Positions 1 through 8,770 of a DNA stretch of 8,844 nucleotides are shown here, piece after piece. The DNA comes from Thermoleophilaceae bacterium (GTDB taxonomy: Bacteria > Actinomycetota > Thermoleophilia > Solirubrobacterales > Thermoleophilaceae): contig JACCTJ010000016.1 of assembly GCA_013812485.1 (NCBI GenBank), positions 1 to 8,844 of the forward strand. The letters are read 5' to 3'. The notes under the pieces are model-generated. The model was not told the DNA's origin. It did no database searches and saw only the letters and a list, made by a program, of their open reading frames with translations. The position numbers and the translations under genes are program-made. Numbering within the stretch: the first letter of the stretch is position 1; each line of letters begins with the position of its first letter.

Positions 1-79
1 AGAGCTATCCACGACGACTCCCTGGGTTTCGCTTCCGGGTGCGGGCCACCTCCCACCGAGGCAACCGCCGCGCCACCGG

Positions 80-85
80 TAATAC
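80..85 (+). promoter_or_regulatory. possible -10 box of the first gene
   Basis: TAATAC lies 42 nt before the ATG at 128 and is one of the few A/T-rich hexamers in this GC-rich stretch. It is followed by TGCCG, resembling the -10 contexts at 1256 and 2704. No TTGACA-like -35 sits about 17 nt upstream. The rest of 1-127 shows no gene I can support; the left flank is cut by the window edge. Confidence 0.25.
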
Positions 86-115
86 TGCCGATCTTCCCTC
101 CCGGCGTCGACGGTC

Positions 116-120
116 AGGAG
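116..120 (+). promoter_or_regulatory. ribosome binding site for the membrane protein gene
   Basis: AGGAG ends 7 nt before the ATG at 128, good Shine-Dalgarno spacing. It supports this start over downstream alternatives. Confidence 0.7.
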
Positions 121-127
121 TTCAGAC

Positions 128-1225
128 ATGTCCTTTGCCGAAATCGACGAGGCCCCGCCACACGAGGAGGACCCCTCCCCGGAGAGGCGACCGGGCCGCC
201 CGATCCGCCCGTCGGGCCCCGAGCGCCGGGCCTTGATAAGGCGGAGGTTGCTCGCGATGCTCCTCGGCGCGGCCCTGCTCGTCCTGCTGGTCATCGCCAC
301 TCGCGGCTGTCTCGACGCCCGCGCCGACCGCGCCTACCGCGAGTACGCGCGCGACGTCATCGCGCTCTCCGACGAGTCGCTGCAGCAGAGCAACAGCCTG
401 TTCGCGGTCCTACGCGGAGGCGGTGGCGAGGGGCCCGTAGAGCTCCAGACCACCGTCAACGGCTTCCGCACGCAGGCCGAGCAGCTGGTGGATCGCGCTC
501 ACGCCCTCGACGCTCCCAAGCGGATGACCGGCGCCAACCGCTTCCTCTCCTACAGCCTCGAGTTCCGCCGCGACGGCCTGGCCGGGATCGCCAGCGAGCT
601 GCCGACGGCGCTCGGCGAGCAGAACCGCGACGCCGCCACCGCCCGGATCGCCCGCGACATGCGCGACTTCCTGGTCAGCGACGTCCTCGTCGCGCAACGG
701 GTCGCGCCCGAGCTGCGCGACGGCCTCGCCGACCGCGACCTCGCCCCCGAGTCCGATCTGCCCGCCAAAGAGTTCCTGCCGGCCGTCGACTGGCTCGAGG
801 AGAAGACGATCTCCGACCGGCTCGGGGCGCTGCGCGAGGGCCCGGGCGAGGTCGGAGCGGGCGCCCGCGGCCTCGCCCTCGGTGTGGTCACGGCGGGTGG
901 GGAGACCCTGAACGAGAGCGCCCCGACCCAGGTCTCGGCCGCCCCGGACCTGTCCTTCTCTCTCCAGGTCCAGAATCAGGGCGCCGTACCGGAGGAGCAG
1001 GTCGAGGTGTCGATCGCCATCACCGGCGGGGCGACTCCGCTCGCGGTCGAGCGAACGCTCGAGTCGATCCCGGCCGGCGGCTCGGAGACGGCCACCCTTC
1101 CGCTCGCCGAGACTCCGCCCACCGGGAGACCGGTGACCGTGACCATCAAGGTCGACTCCGCAGAAGGCGAGGGCCGCACCGACGACAACGAGTCGTCGTA
1201 TCCGGCCACGTTCGTCCCCGGTTGA
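128..1225 (+). CDS. single-pass membrane protein with C-terminal CARDB-like domain, function unknown
   Basis: A 365-aa protein with an ATG start behind a well-spaced AGGAG. Residues 1-40 are charged and Pro/Arg-rich (probably cytoplasmic), and 41-58 form a hydrophobic segment flanked by RRR and TRGC, predicted as a membrane anchor with the rest outside. Residues 62-245 look helical, rich in Arg, Asp, Glu and Ala, with heptad-like stretches. Residues 248-362 look like a beta-sandwich: LSFSLQVQNQGAVPEEQVEVSIAI, split here only by description, then VTVTIKVDSAEGE and DDNESS, a pattern typical of CARDB/CARDB-like (Ig-type) modules. Cys61 follows the anchor, but there is no real lipobox and the 40-residue N-terminal tail argues against a lipoprotein. 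No catalytic motif was seen. The next gene, DUF4446, is also membrane-anchored and begins 43 nt later, so a joint envelope role is possible but unproven. Confidence 0.85.
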   Translation: MSFAEIDEAPPHEEDPSPERRPGRPIRPSGPERRALIRRRLLAMLLGAALLVLLVIATRGCLDARADRAYREYARDVIALSDESLQQSNSLFAVLRGGGGEGPVELQTTVNGFRTQAEQLVDRAHALDAPKRMTGANRFLSYSLEFRRDGLAGIASELPTALGEQNRDAATARIARDMRDFLVSDVLVAQRVAPELRDGLADRDLAPESDLPAKEFLPAVDWLEEKTISDRLGALREGPGEVGAGARGLALGVVTAGGETLNESAPTQVSAAPDLSFSLQVQNQGAVPEEQVEVSIAITGGATPLAVERTLESIPAGGSETATLPLAETPPTGRPVTVTIKVDSAEGEGRTDDNESSYPATFVPG

Positions 1226-1255
1226 CAATCTTCCCGAGGCGGCCGCGACGCTCGC

Positions 1256-1261
1256 TAGCCT
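1256..1261 (+). promoter_or_regulatory. -10 box of a probably leaderless promoter for the DUF4446 gene
   Basis: TAGCCT is followed by 7 nt (GCCGCTG) and then the ATG at 1269. There is no Shine-Dalgarno in the gap. In actinobacteria a TANNNT box 6-8 nt before a start codon is the usual layout for leaderless transcripts that begin at the A of ATG. A perfect TTGACA overlaps the stop codon of the preceding gene (1222-1227), but the 28-nt spacing is too long for a normal -35. Confidence 0.5.
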
Positions 1262-1268
1262 GCCGCTG

Positions 1269-1775
1269 ATGGTCCAGGAACTCACCTCGCTGCCCGGCCT
1301 GGTGGCGCTCGGAGCCGCCGTCGCCGCGTTCGTCGCGCTCGTCCTCGCCTCCATCCTCCTGGTGCGCACGCGCCGCCTGCGCCACGCTCAGATCGCGGTG
1401 CTCGGCGACGGCAAGCGCGACCTCGTGGCCCACGCCGAGGCGCTTCAGACCGCCTTTACCGAGCTGAGGGACGGGGTTGAGAGGTCGATGCAGCACCTCG
1501 ACGAGCGCACGGACCGCGTCGAGGGGCGCCTCGACGGCTGCCTGGCCTACCACTCGGTGATCCGCTACGACGCCTACGGCGAGATGTCGGGACGCCAGTC
1601 GAGCTCGATCGCCCTGCTCGACGCGAGGCGCTCGGGCGTCGTCGTCTCCTCGATCCTCCATCGCGACCAGGCTCGCATCTACGTAAAGCCGGTCGACCGC
1701 GGCGAGGGCGAGTCAGAGCTCTCGCCGGAGGAGGCCGAGGCGGTGGCGACCGCACTCGCCGCGGAGCGCGTCTGA
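1269..1775 (+). CDS. DUF4446 family membrane-anchored protein
   Basis: A 168-aa protein matching the DUF4446 pattern in length and layout. There is an N-terminal membrane helix at residues 8-32 followed by the basic RTRRLR. A short coiled-coil-like linker (about 50-90) contains VERSMQHLDERTDRVEGRL. The conserved core is VIRYDAYGEMSGRQSSSIALLDA (about 97-119), continuing into GVVVSSILHRDQARIYVKPV (123-142). The end, ELSPEEAEAVATAL (150-163), is the family's usual LSPEE-E-A tail. The helix at the N-terminus suggests the core lies in the cytoplasm. The molecular function of DUF4446 is not known to me; it is common in Gram-positive genomes. No Shine-Dalgarno precedes the start, in keeping with leaderless translation. 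pheA begins 41 nt after the stop, so the two are probably co-transcribed. Confidence 0.88.
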   Translation: MVQELTSLPGLVALGAAVAAFVALVLASILLVRTRRLRHAQIAVLGDGKRDLVAHAEALQTAFTELRDGVERSMQHLDERTDRVEGRLDGCLAYHSVIRYDAYGEMSGRQSSSIALLDARRSGVVVSSILHRDQARIYVKPVDRGEGESELSPEEAEAVATALAAERV

Positions 1776-1797
1776 GCCAGGTCGCGAAGGAGCGCTC

Positions 1798-1803
1798 GGA
1801 GGG
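1798..1803 (+). promoter_or_regulatory. ribosome binding site for pheA
   Basis: GGAGGG lies 13 nt before the TTG at 1817, somewhat long spacing. A second purine-rich run, AAGGAG at 1787-1792, is farther upstream. No ATG or GTG exists in frame between the upstream stop and the GPRGTYAEE motif, so TTG is the best start. Confidence 0.45.
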
Positions 1804-1816
1804 CGGGTCTGGCCGG

Positions 1817-2689
1817 TTGCCTGGCCCCCGCTCCACACGCGTCGCCTTCCTGGGCCCGCGCGGCACCTACGCCGAGGAGGCGCTGCGTGCACTCGCCCCT
1901 CGCGTGACCGAGGCGGTGGCGTACCCGACCGTCTACGACACGGTCATGGCCGTCCAGACGCGAGCTGTGGAGCGTGCGGTGGTGCCGATCGAGAACTCGC
2001 TCGAGGGTTCGGTGACCGCCACCCTCGACACGCTGGCCGTCGACGCCCGCAACGTGCGCCTCGTGGCCGAGCTGGAGCTTCCCATCCGCCACGGCCTGAT
2101 CGCGCGGCGCAGGATCGAGCCCGCCGAGGTCGAGCGGGTGATCTCGCACCCCCAGGCGCTTGCCCAGTGCGCGCGCTACCTGCGCCGGGCGCTCCCGCGC
2201 GCGGAGCTCGCCAGCGCGGCGTCCACCGCCGACGGCGTGCGCCAGGTCGGGGAGTCCGAGGCGCCGTGGGCAGCCCTCGGATCGCCGCTCGCCGCCGAGG
2301 CCTACGGGTGCAAGGTCCTCGCCGAGGGAGTTGAGGACGATCGCGACAACGTCACGCGGTTCGTCCTTCTCGCGCGGTCCGGCGAGGCCGGCGCCGAGGA
2401 GCGCTCCGGCGCGCTCAAGACGTCGATCGTGTTCTCTGGCTTCAACGACATCTCGCCGGGCGCTCTCGTCGCGGTCCTGGGCGAGCTCTCGAGCCGCGGC
2501 ATCAATTTGACGAAGATCGAGTCCCGCCCCCGGCGGTTGGGCCTCGGCCACTACATGTTCTTCGCCGACCTCGAGGGCGGCGAGCGCAGCTCGCCGGTGG
2601 CCGAGGCCCTCGAGGCGCTGCGGGCGCGCGTCGAGACCCTCCACGTGCTCGGCTCCTATCCTTCCTCGCCCAGCACCCCTGCGGGGTAG
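1817..2689 (+). CDS. pheA: prephenate dehydratase with ACT regulatory domain
   Basis: Converts prephenate to phenylpyruvate (loss of CO2 and water), the committed step to phenylalanine, in the cytoplasm. The 290-aa length fits the monofunctional enzyme; there is no chorismate mutase domain. Catalytic-domain motifs in order: FLGPRGTYAEEA (11-22), VVPIENSLEGSVTATLDTL (55-73), ISHPQALAQC (109-118) and DNVTRFVLL (177-185), whose Thr-Arg-Phe is the family's catalytic signature. The ACT domain follows (about 200-280), with PGALV (214-218) and KIESRP (233-238). GALV and ESRP are the phenylalanine-binding motifs, so feedback inhibition by phenylalanine is expected. The loop before PGAL reads GFNDIS rather than the usual DRPGAL type. 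The start is a TTG with a loosely spaced ribosome binding site. It lies 41 nt after the DUF4446 gene and probably shares its transcript. Confidence 0.96.
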   Translation: MPGPRSTRVAFLGPRGTYAEEALRALAPRVTEAVAYPTVYDTVMAVQTRAVERAVVPIENSLEGSVTATLDTLAVDARNVRLVAELELPIRHGLIARRRIEPAEVERVISHPQALAQCARYLRRALPRAELASAASTADGVRQVGESEAPWAALGSPLAAEAYGCKVLAEGVEDDRDNVTRFVLLARSGEAGAEERSGALKTSIVFSGFNDISPGALVAVLGELSSRGINLTKIESRPRRLGLGHYMFFADLEGGERSSPVAEALEALRARVETLHVLGSYPSSPSTPAG

Positions 2690-2703
2690 AGGGACCGCCT
2701 CGC

Positions 2704-2709
2704 TAGACT
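2704..2709 (+). promoter_or_regulatory. possible -10 box for the HNH gene
   Basis: TAGACT followed by GCCGCCG, closely like the TAGCCT-GCCGCTG context at 1256. It is 11 nt before the GTG at 2721, which would give a leader of only a few nucleotides. There is no Shine-Dalgarno before that GTG. No clear -35 hexamer is present. A small hairpin (ACCCC/GGGGT, 2675-2687) spans the pheA stop just upstream. Confidence 0.4.
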
Positions 2710-2720
2710 GCCGCCGAGCG

Positions 2721-3323
2721 GTGGGCCCGATCAGCAGCGCAGCGGTGGTGACCGAAGCCGAGGGCGAGCCCGCGCCAGTGCTCGCGCTGCCCGAGACGCG
2801 GCCGGGGCGGCGTTCGAGGACCGTCAGCCGCGTGCTCGTGCTCAACGCCTCGTACGAGCCGATCAACGTGTGCACGGTCCGGCGCGCGGCCGTACTGATC
2901 CTCAAGGATCGTGCCGAGATCCTCGAGCACGCCGATCACGCCCTGCACGCCGAGACCCTCACCCTCCCCCGGCCGGCGGTCATCCGGCTGACCAACTACG
3001 TGCGGATCCCCCGCGACGCCCATGCCCGGCGGATCACCCGCCGCGCGGTCTTCGCCCGCGACCGCTGGACGTGCCAGTACTGCGGGACCGTCCGCAGCAC
3101 CCTGACCGTCGACCACGTCATCCCCCGCTCGAAGGGAGGGCCCTCCTCGTGGGACAACATCGTCGCCTCGTGCGCGCCCTGCAACCGGCGCAAGGGCGAC
3201 CGCCTGCCGGGTCAGATCGACATGCACCCCCGCCAACGCCCGCGGCCCCCGAGCGCGACGATCTTCGTGCACGTGGCCACGCCGAGCATCCCGCCGATGT
3301 GGGAGCAGTACCTGGCGGCGTAG
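2721..3323 (+). CDS. HNH endonuclease family protein
   Basis: A 200-aa protein of the small free-standing HNH family often seen in actinobacterial chromosomes. The conserved N-terminal part is RVLVLNASYEPINVCTVRRA (37-56). The HNH core follows: zinc ligands in CQYC (118-121) and CAPC (151-154), the catalytic DH at 131-132 in TVDHVIPRSKGG, the central Asn in WDNIV (Asn146), and CNRRKGD (154-160) with Asn155 in the third HNH position. The protein ends in the family's usual W-x-x-YL. HNH folds bind a metal and cut DNA, and all core residues are present, but the target and role (repair, recombination, defence) are unknown. The GTG at 2721 has no Shine-Dalgarno; GTG codons at 2745 and 2748 are equally possible, and the first 34 residues look unconserved. 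A terminator follows 13 nt after the stop. Confidence 0.88.
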   Translation: MGPISSAAVVTEAEGEPAPVLALPETRPGRRSRTVSRVLVLNASYEPINVCTVRRAAVLILKDRAEILEHADHALHAETLTLPRPAVIRLTNYVRIPRDAHARRITRRAVFARDRWTCQYCGTVRSTLTVDHVIPRSKGGPSSWDNIVASCAPCNRRKGDRLPGQIDMHPRQRPRPPSATIFVHVATPSIPPMWEQYLAA

Positions 3324-3335
3324 GCCCTAAAGCAC

Positions 3336-3361
3336 GAGGGGGCGCCCGCGGGCGCCCCCTT
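3336..3361 (+). terminator. GC-rich terminator hairpin after the HNH gene
   Basis: A perfect 11-bp inverted repeat (AGGGGGCGCCC at 3337-3347, its complement at 3350-3360) that a G-U pair at 3336/3361 can extend. It starts 13 nt after the HNH stop. The T-tract is weak on both strands (TCGTT on plus, CTCGTGCTTT on minus), so it may act in both directions and could also stop minus-strand transcription coming from gyrA. Confidence 0.75.
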
Positions 3362-3390
3362 CGTTCACAACGCTGACTGGACGAGATCGG

Positions 3391-3537
3391 CTAGGAACGC
3401 ACGACGCACAAGCGCGCCGGGCCGGAGGGACTAATCCCGGCCTCCATCACCGACGATGCTCGGTTGGACTCCGCTAAGCGGGCCCAGCCATCCGACCTAG
3501 CGGCCGAACACCTCCAGGGTCCCGATAAGACTGTCAC
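3391..3537 (-). CDS. candidate 48-aa ORF behind a strong Shine-Dalgarno
   Basis: GTG start at 3537-3535, TAG stop at 3393-3391, 48 codons. The product begins VTVLSGPWRCSAARSDGW and contains three Cys, several Ser and Arg, and no membrane segment or motif I know. It lies 15 nt after the GGAGG of an exceptionally strong Shine-Dalgarno, which is long spacing. It overlaps the 14-codon ORF at 3541-3497 in another frame. Composition alone cannot show it is coding; an open frame of this size arises often by chance in GC-rich DNA. Confidence 0.15.
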   Translation of the reverse strand: MTVLSGPWRCSAARSDGWARLAESNRASSVMEAGISPSGPARLCVVRS

Positions 3538-3541
3538 TCAA
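3497..3541 (-). CDS. candidate 14-codon leader-type ORF
   Basis: TTG start at 3541-3539, TAG stop at 3499-3497, product MSDSLIGTLEVFGR if TTG is read as Met. Its start lies 11 nt after the GGAGG of a near-perfect Shine-Dalgarno carried by the hairpin at 3546-3570. The same frame is open upstream for over 190 nt through the hairpin to about 3733, so the peptide could instead be the tail of a longer chance frame antiparallel to nothing and overlapping the end of gyrA. It is reported because the initiation signal is so strong; there is no evidence that it is translated. Confidence 0.25.
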   Translation of the reverse strand: MSDSLIGTLEVFGR

Positions 3542-3545
3542 GTTT

Positions 3546-3570
3546 CGGACCACCTCCTTTCCCTGGTCCG
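3546..3570 (-). promoter_or_regulatory. hairpin carrying an extended Shine-Dalgarno
   Basis: On the minus strand CGGACCA (3570-3564) pairs with TGGTCCG (3552-3546), a perfect 7-bp stem around the 11-nt loop GGGAAAGGAGG. The 14 nt AAAGGAGGTGGTCC (3560-3547) can pair along its full length with the 16S rRNA 3' tail GGAUCACCUCCUUU, with a single G-U pair. Half of that site is in the loop and half in the 3' strand of the stem, so folding and ribosome binding compete. A downstream segment at 3523-3514 (GGGACCCTGG) can pair with either strand of the stem. The family, if any, is not recognised. Confidence 0.45.
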
Positions 3571-3600
3571 GCAATGAAAGCAGATCCGGCGGCGGAGGTG

Positions 3601-3623
3601 GTGGGCCGGCGCGCCCGGCCCAC
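3601..3623 (-). terminator. probable terminator hairpin after gyrA
   Basis: A perfect 9-bp inverted repeat, GTGGGCCGG and its complement, with a 5-nt loop, beginning 24 nt after the gyrA stop. No T-run follows on the minus strand, but U-less GC hairpins at gene ends are common in high-GC actinobacteria. It would separate gyrA from the Shine-Dalgarno element downstream, unless read-through occurs. Confidence 0.5.
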
Positions 3624-3647
3624 TCCGCACGCGCCAAAGAGCGGGAA

Positions 3648-6269
3648 TCAGCGGTCTGGCGGGCCGCTCGGGTCGTCCTCCTCGTCGAGGTCGGCGCCCG
3701 ACGGGTCCGCGGCCGGCCTCGCCACGCTGCCATCTCCGCCGGCGGGCACCTCGGCCTGGAGCTCCACCTCGAGCTCCGCCTCCTCCCCAGTGGCGGCGCC
3801 GGCCCCGCCGCTCGCGTCGACCACGAGGGCCACCGCGCTCACCTGGTCGTCCTCGCGCAGGTTCATCAGGCGCACCCCCTGGGAGGAGCGGCCGTAGCGC
3901 GAGATCCCGCGCACGCCCGTGCGCTGCACCATCCCCTGCTGCGAGATGAAGACGAGGTCCTGGTGCTCGCGCACGATCAGCGCGCCGGCCAGTCCGCCCT
4001 TCTGCTCGGTCAGCTGGATCGTCTTCACGCCCATGGCCCCGCGGCCTTTGACCGGGTACTCGGCCACCGCGGTTCGTTTGCCGTAGCCGTTCTCGGTGAC
4101 CACGAGCAGCTCGCAGTCGTCGCGGGCGATGTCCATGGCCAGCACGCAGTTGTCGCCGCGCTCGACGTTCATGCCGCGCACGCCGGAGGTGTCGCGGCCC
4201 ATCGACCGGATGGCCGACTCGTGGAAGCGCGCGGCCTGACCCGAGCGCGAGACCATGATCACGTCGTCGTCGCCGTCGGTGCGGCGCACGGCCACGAGCT
4301 CGTCGTCGTCGCGGATGTTGATGGCGATGATGCCGTCGGCCTTGATCGGCGTGTTGTAGGCGATGAACTCGGTCTTCTTGATCATCCCCTTGCGGGTGGC
4401 GAAGACCAGGTACTTCCCTTCCGCGAAGTCGCGCGTGGCCAGCACCGCCTTGACCCGCTCGCCCTCCCTCAGTGGAAGCACGTTGACCAGCGCCCGGCCC
4501 TTCGCAGTGCGCGAGGCCTCGGGCAGCTCGTAGACCTTCTGGCGGTAGACCTTCCCGCGGTTGGAGAAGAAGAGCAGGTAGTCGTGAGACGAGCACACGA
4601 AGAGGTGCTCGATGTAGTCCTCGTCCTTCATGTCCATCCCCATCACGCCCTTGCCCCCGCGGTGCTGCTGGCGGTAGGTGGCCAGCGGCAGCGACTTGAT
4701 GTACCCGGACTTGGTGATCGAGATGACCATCTGCTGGTCGGCGATCAGGTCCTCGATGTCGATCTCGTCCTCGGAGGCTGTGATCTCGGTGCGCCGCTCG
4801 TCTCCGTAGCGCTCGCGGATCTCGAGCAGCTCCTCCTTGATGAGCGCCTTCACCTTGTCCTCGTCGCCCAGCAGCTCGCGCAGCTCACGAATGCGCTCGA
4901 GCGTGTCGGCGTGGTCCTTCTTGATCTTGTCGGCCTCGAGTGCGGTGAGGCGCTGCAGGCGCAGGTCGAGGATGGCCTGGGCCTGCACGCGCGTGAGGTC
5001 GAAGCGGTCCATCAGTCCGTGCCGCGCCTCGTCGGGATCCGGCGCGCTGCGGATGAGCTCGATCACCGCATCGAGGTCGGTGAGGGCCACCAACAGCCCT
5101 TCGAGGATGTGCAGGTGCGACTCGCGCCGGCGCAGCTCGTGCTTGGTGCGCCGCACGACCACGTCGCGCTGGTGGTCGACGTAGTTCTTGACGATCGGCA
5201 GGAGCCCGAGCGAGCGCGGCACGTTGTCGACCAGCGCGACCATGTTCACGCCGAAGGTGGTCTGCAGCGGCGTGTGCTTGTAGAGCTTGTTCAGCGCGAC
5301 CTTCGGGATCACATCGCGCTTGAGCTCGATCACCAGCCGCACGCCCGACTTGTCGGACTCGTCACGAAGGTCGGCGACCTCCTTGACCTTCCCGTTCTGA
5401 ACCACCTCGGCGATCTTCTTGATCAGGCCCGAGCCGTCGTTGCGCCCGTCTCCCTTGGGCACCTGGTAGGGCATCTCGGTGACGATGATCGCCTCCTTGC
5501 CCTGGCGCAGCGGCTCGATGTGGGCGCGCGCCTTGATGACCACCCGGCCCCGGCCGGTCTCGTAGGCCTCCCGGATCCCGCCCCGGCCGGTGATGATGCC
5601 GCCGGTGGGAAAGTCCGGGCCCTTGATGTGCTTCATCAGCCCGTCGACGCCGATCGAGGGGTCGTCGATGAAGGCCACCGTGGCGTCGATGGACTCGCGC
5701 AGATTGTGGGGCGGGATGTTCGTGGCCATGCCGACCGCAATCCCGGAGGCGCCGTTGACCAGCAGGTTGGGGTAGCGCGCCGGCAGCACGAGCGGCTCGA
5801 GCTGCGAGTCGTCGTAGTTGGGTCCGAAGTCGACCGTGTCCTGGTCGATGTCGCGCAGCAGCTCCGTGGCCAGGCGCGAGAGCCGTGCCTCGGTGTAGCG
5901 CATCGCCGCCGCCGGGTCGTTGTCGATCGACCCGAAGTTGCCCTGAGCGTCGATGAGCGGGTAGCGCATCGCGAAGTCCTGCCCCATGCGGACCAACGTG
6001 TCGTAGATGGCGGAGTCGCCGTGGGGGTGGAAGGTGCCCATCACCTCGCCGACGACAAAGGCGCACTTGCGGTAGGGGCGGGTGGGCTGAAGGCCGGACT
6101 GGTGCATCGCGTACAGGACGCGGCGGTGCACCGGCTTGAGGCCGTCGCGAACGTCGGGCAGCGCGCGACCAACGATCACGCTCATGGCGTAGTCGAGGTA
6201 CGACGACCGCATCTCCTCCTCGAGCCCTCTGGGCTCGATGTTGCCGCCGCTCAGCTGATCGACGCCCAT
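3648..6269 (-). CDS. gyrA: DNA gyrase subunit A
   Basis: The breakage-reunion subunit of DNA gyrase (GyrA2GyrB2), which adds negative supercoils using ATP hydrolysed by GyrB. The 873-aa length is normal. The N-terminal domain contains [14 protein letters not shown] (42-55), the quinolone-determining stretch [15 protein letters not shown] (81-95) with Ser86 and Asp90 at the E. coli 83/87 positions (sensitive-type residues), and the active-site Tyr125 in [10 protein letters not shown]. The coiled-coil C-gate covers about 360-490. The DNA-wrapping beta-pinwheel (about 510-818) has QHRGGKG (535-541) in place of the consensus GyrA box QRRGGKG. Two oddities: an extra Gly/Asp/Asn-rich loop at about 271-280 in the tower region, and a disordered, acidic Gly/Ala/Pro-rich tail (820-873). 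The ATG lies 2 nt after the gyrB stop with no clear ribosome binding site, so coupled translation is likely. Confidence 0.98.
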   Translation of the reverse strand: MGVDQLSGGNIEPRGLEEEMRSSYLDYAMSVIVGRALPDVRDGLKPVHRRVLYAMHQSGLQPTRPYRKCAFVVGEVMGTFHPHGDSAIYDTLVRMGQDFAMRYPLIDAQGNFGSIDNDPAAAMRYTEARLSRLATELLRDIDQDTVDFGPNYDDSQLEPLVLPARYPNLLVNGASGIAVGMATNIPPHNLRESIDATVAFIDDPSIGVDGLMKHIKGPDFPTGGIITGRGGIREAYETGRGRVVIKARAHIEPLRQGKEAIIVTEMPYQVPKGDGRNDGSGLIKKIAEVVQNGKVKEVADLRDESDKSGVRLVIELKRDVIPKVALNKLYKHTPLQTTFGVNMVALVDNVPRSLGLLPIVKNYVDHQRDVVVRRTKHELRRRESHLHILEGLLVALTDLDAVIELIRSAPDPDEARHGLMDRFDLTRVQAQAILDLRLQRLTALEADKIKKDHADTLERIRELRELLGDEDKVKALIKEELLEIRERYGDERRTEITASEDEIDIEDLIADQQMVISITKSGYIKSLPLATYRQQHRGGKGVMGMDMKDEDYIEHLFVCSSHDYLLFFSNRGKVYRQKVYELPEASRTAKGRALVNVLPLREGERVKAVLATRDFAEGKYLVFATRKGMIKKTEFIAYNTPIKADGIIAINIRDDDELVAVRRTDGDDDVIMVSRSGQAARFHESAIRSMGRDTSGVRGMNVERGDNCVLAMDIARDDCELLVVTENGYGKRTAVAEYPVKGRGAMGVKTIQLTEQKGGLAGALIVREHQDLVFISQQGMVQRTGVRGISRYGRSSQGVRLMNLREDDQVSAVALVVDASGGAGAATGEEAELEVELQAEVPAGGDGSVARPAADPSGADLDEEDDPSGPPDR

Positions 6270-6271
6270 GC

Positions 6272-8713
<2,442 letters not shown>

Positions 8714-8730
8714 CTATACGTGAAAACAGA

Positions 8731-8757
8731 CCGACCGAGGACGATGACCTCGGTCGG
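8731..8757 (-). terminator. hairpin with T-rich tract in the gyrB leader: attenuator or upstream terminator
   Basis: A perfect 10-bp inverted repeat (CCGACCGAGG at 8731-8740, CCTCGGTCGG at 8748-8757) around a 7-nt loop. On the minus strand it is followed by TCTGTTTTCACG, the best T-tract in the window, so it fits an intrinsic terminator. It ends only 38 nt before the gyrB start. It either ends an upstream gene, with gyrB starting from a promoter squeezed into 8693-8730 (TATAGA at 8711-8716 is the only candidate), or is an attenuator inside the gyrB leader. Confidence 0.6.
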
Positions 8758-8770
8758 CGGTACGGCGAGC

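Larger units (their letters stand above)
3324..3647. other. convergent intergenic region between the HNH gene and gyrA
   Basis: This 324-nt stretch separates the ends of two converging transcription units. It holds a GC hairpin at 3336-3361, a second hairpin at 3601-3623, and between them a minus-strand element with an exposed Shine-Dalgarno hairpin (3546-3570) and two very short candidate ORFs. The part at 3366-3500 has only modest pairing potential, such as CCGC/GCGG around 3472-3482 and GGCCGG/CCGGCC around 3419-3442. No tRNA, tmRNA or other standard RNA gene could be recognised. Confidence 0.7.

Noticed and set aside
301..312. Lipoprotein signal around Cys61 of the first protein.
   Set aside because: The residues before Cys are ATRG, not a lipobox, and a 40-residue charged tail precedes the hydrophobic segment.
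1222..1227. A perfect TTGACA overlapping the stop of the membrane protein gene.
   Set aside because: The next plausible -10 (TAGCCT, 1256) is 28 nt away, too far for a standard promoter, and no other -10 lies at 16-18 nt.
410..1369. A 319-codon minus-strand frame over the membrane protein gene.
   Set aside because: Arg/Gly-rich shadow of a real gene with no domain or ribosome binding site.
1679..2905. A 408-codon minus-strand frame across pheA.
   Set aside because: Antisense shadow of pheA, whose catalytic and ACT motifs are clear on the plus strand.
3546..3570. The plus-strand sequence as a fragment of a 16S rRNA 3' end.
   Set aside because: Only the CACCTCCTTT core and its immediate flank match; neighbouring sequence lacks helix 45 or any other 16S feature, so it is not an rRNA remnant.
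3366..3600. tRNA or tmRNA in the convergent intergenic region.
   Set aside because: No T-arm GTTCRANYC, acceptor stem or tmRNA ends were found on either strand.
6000..6014. A quinolone-resistance type change in GyrA.
   Set aside because: Ser86 and Asp90 match the sensitive-type residues at E. coli positions 83 and 87.
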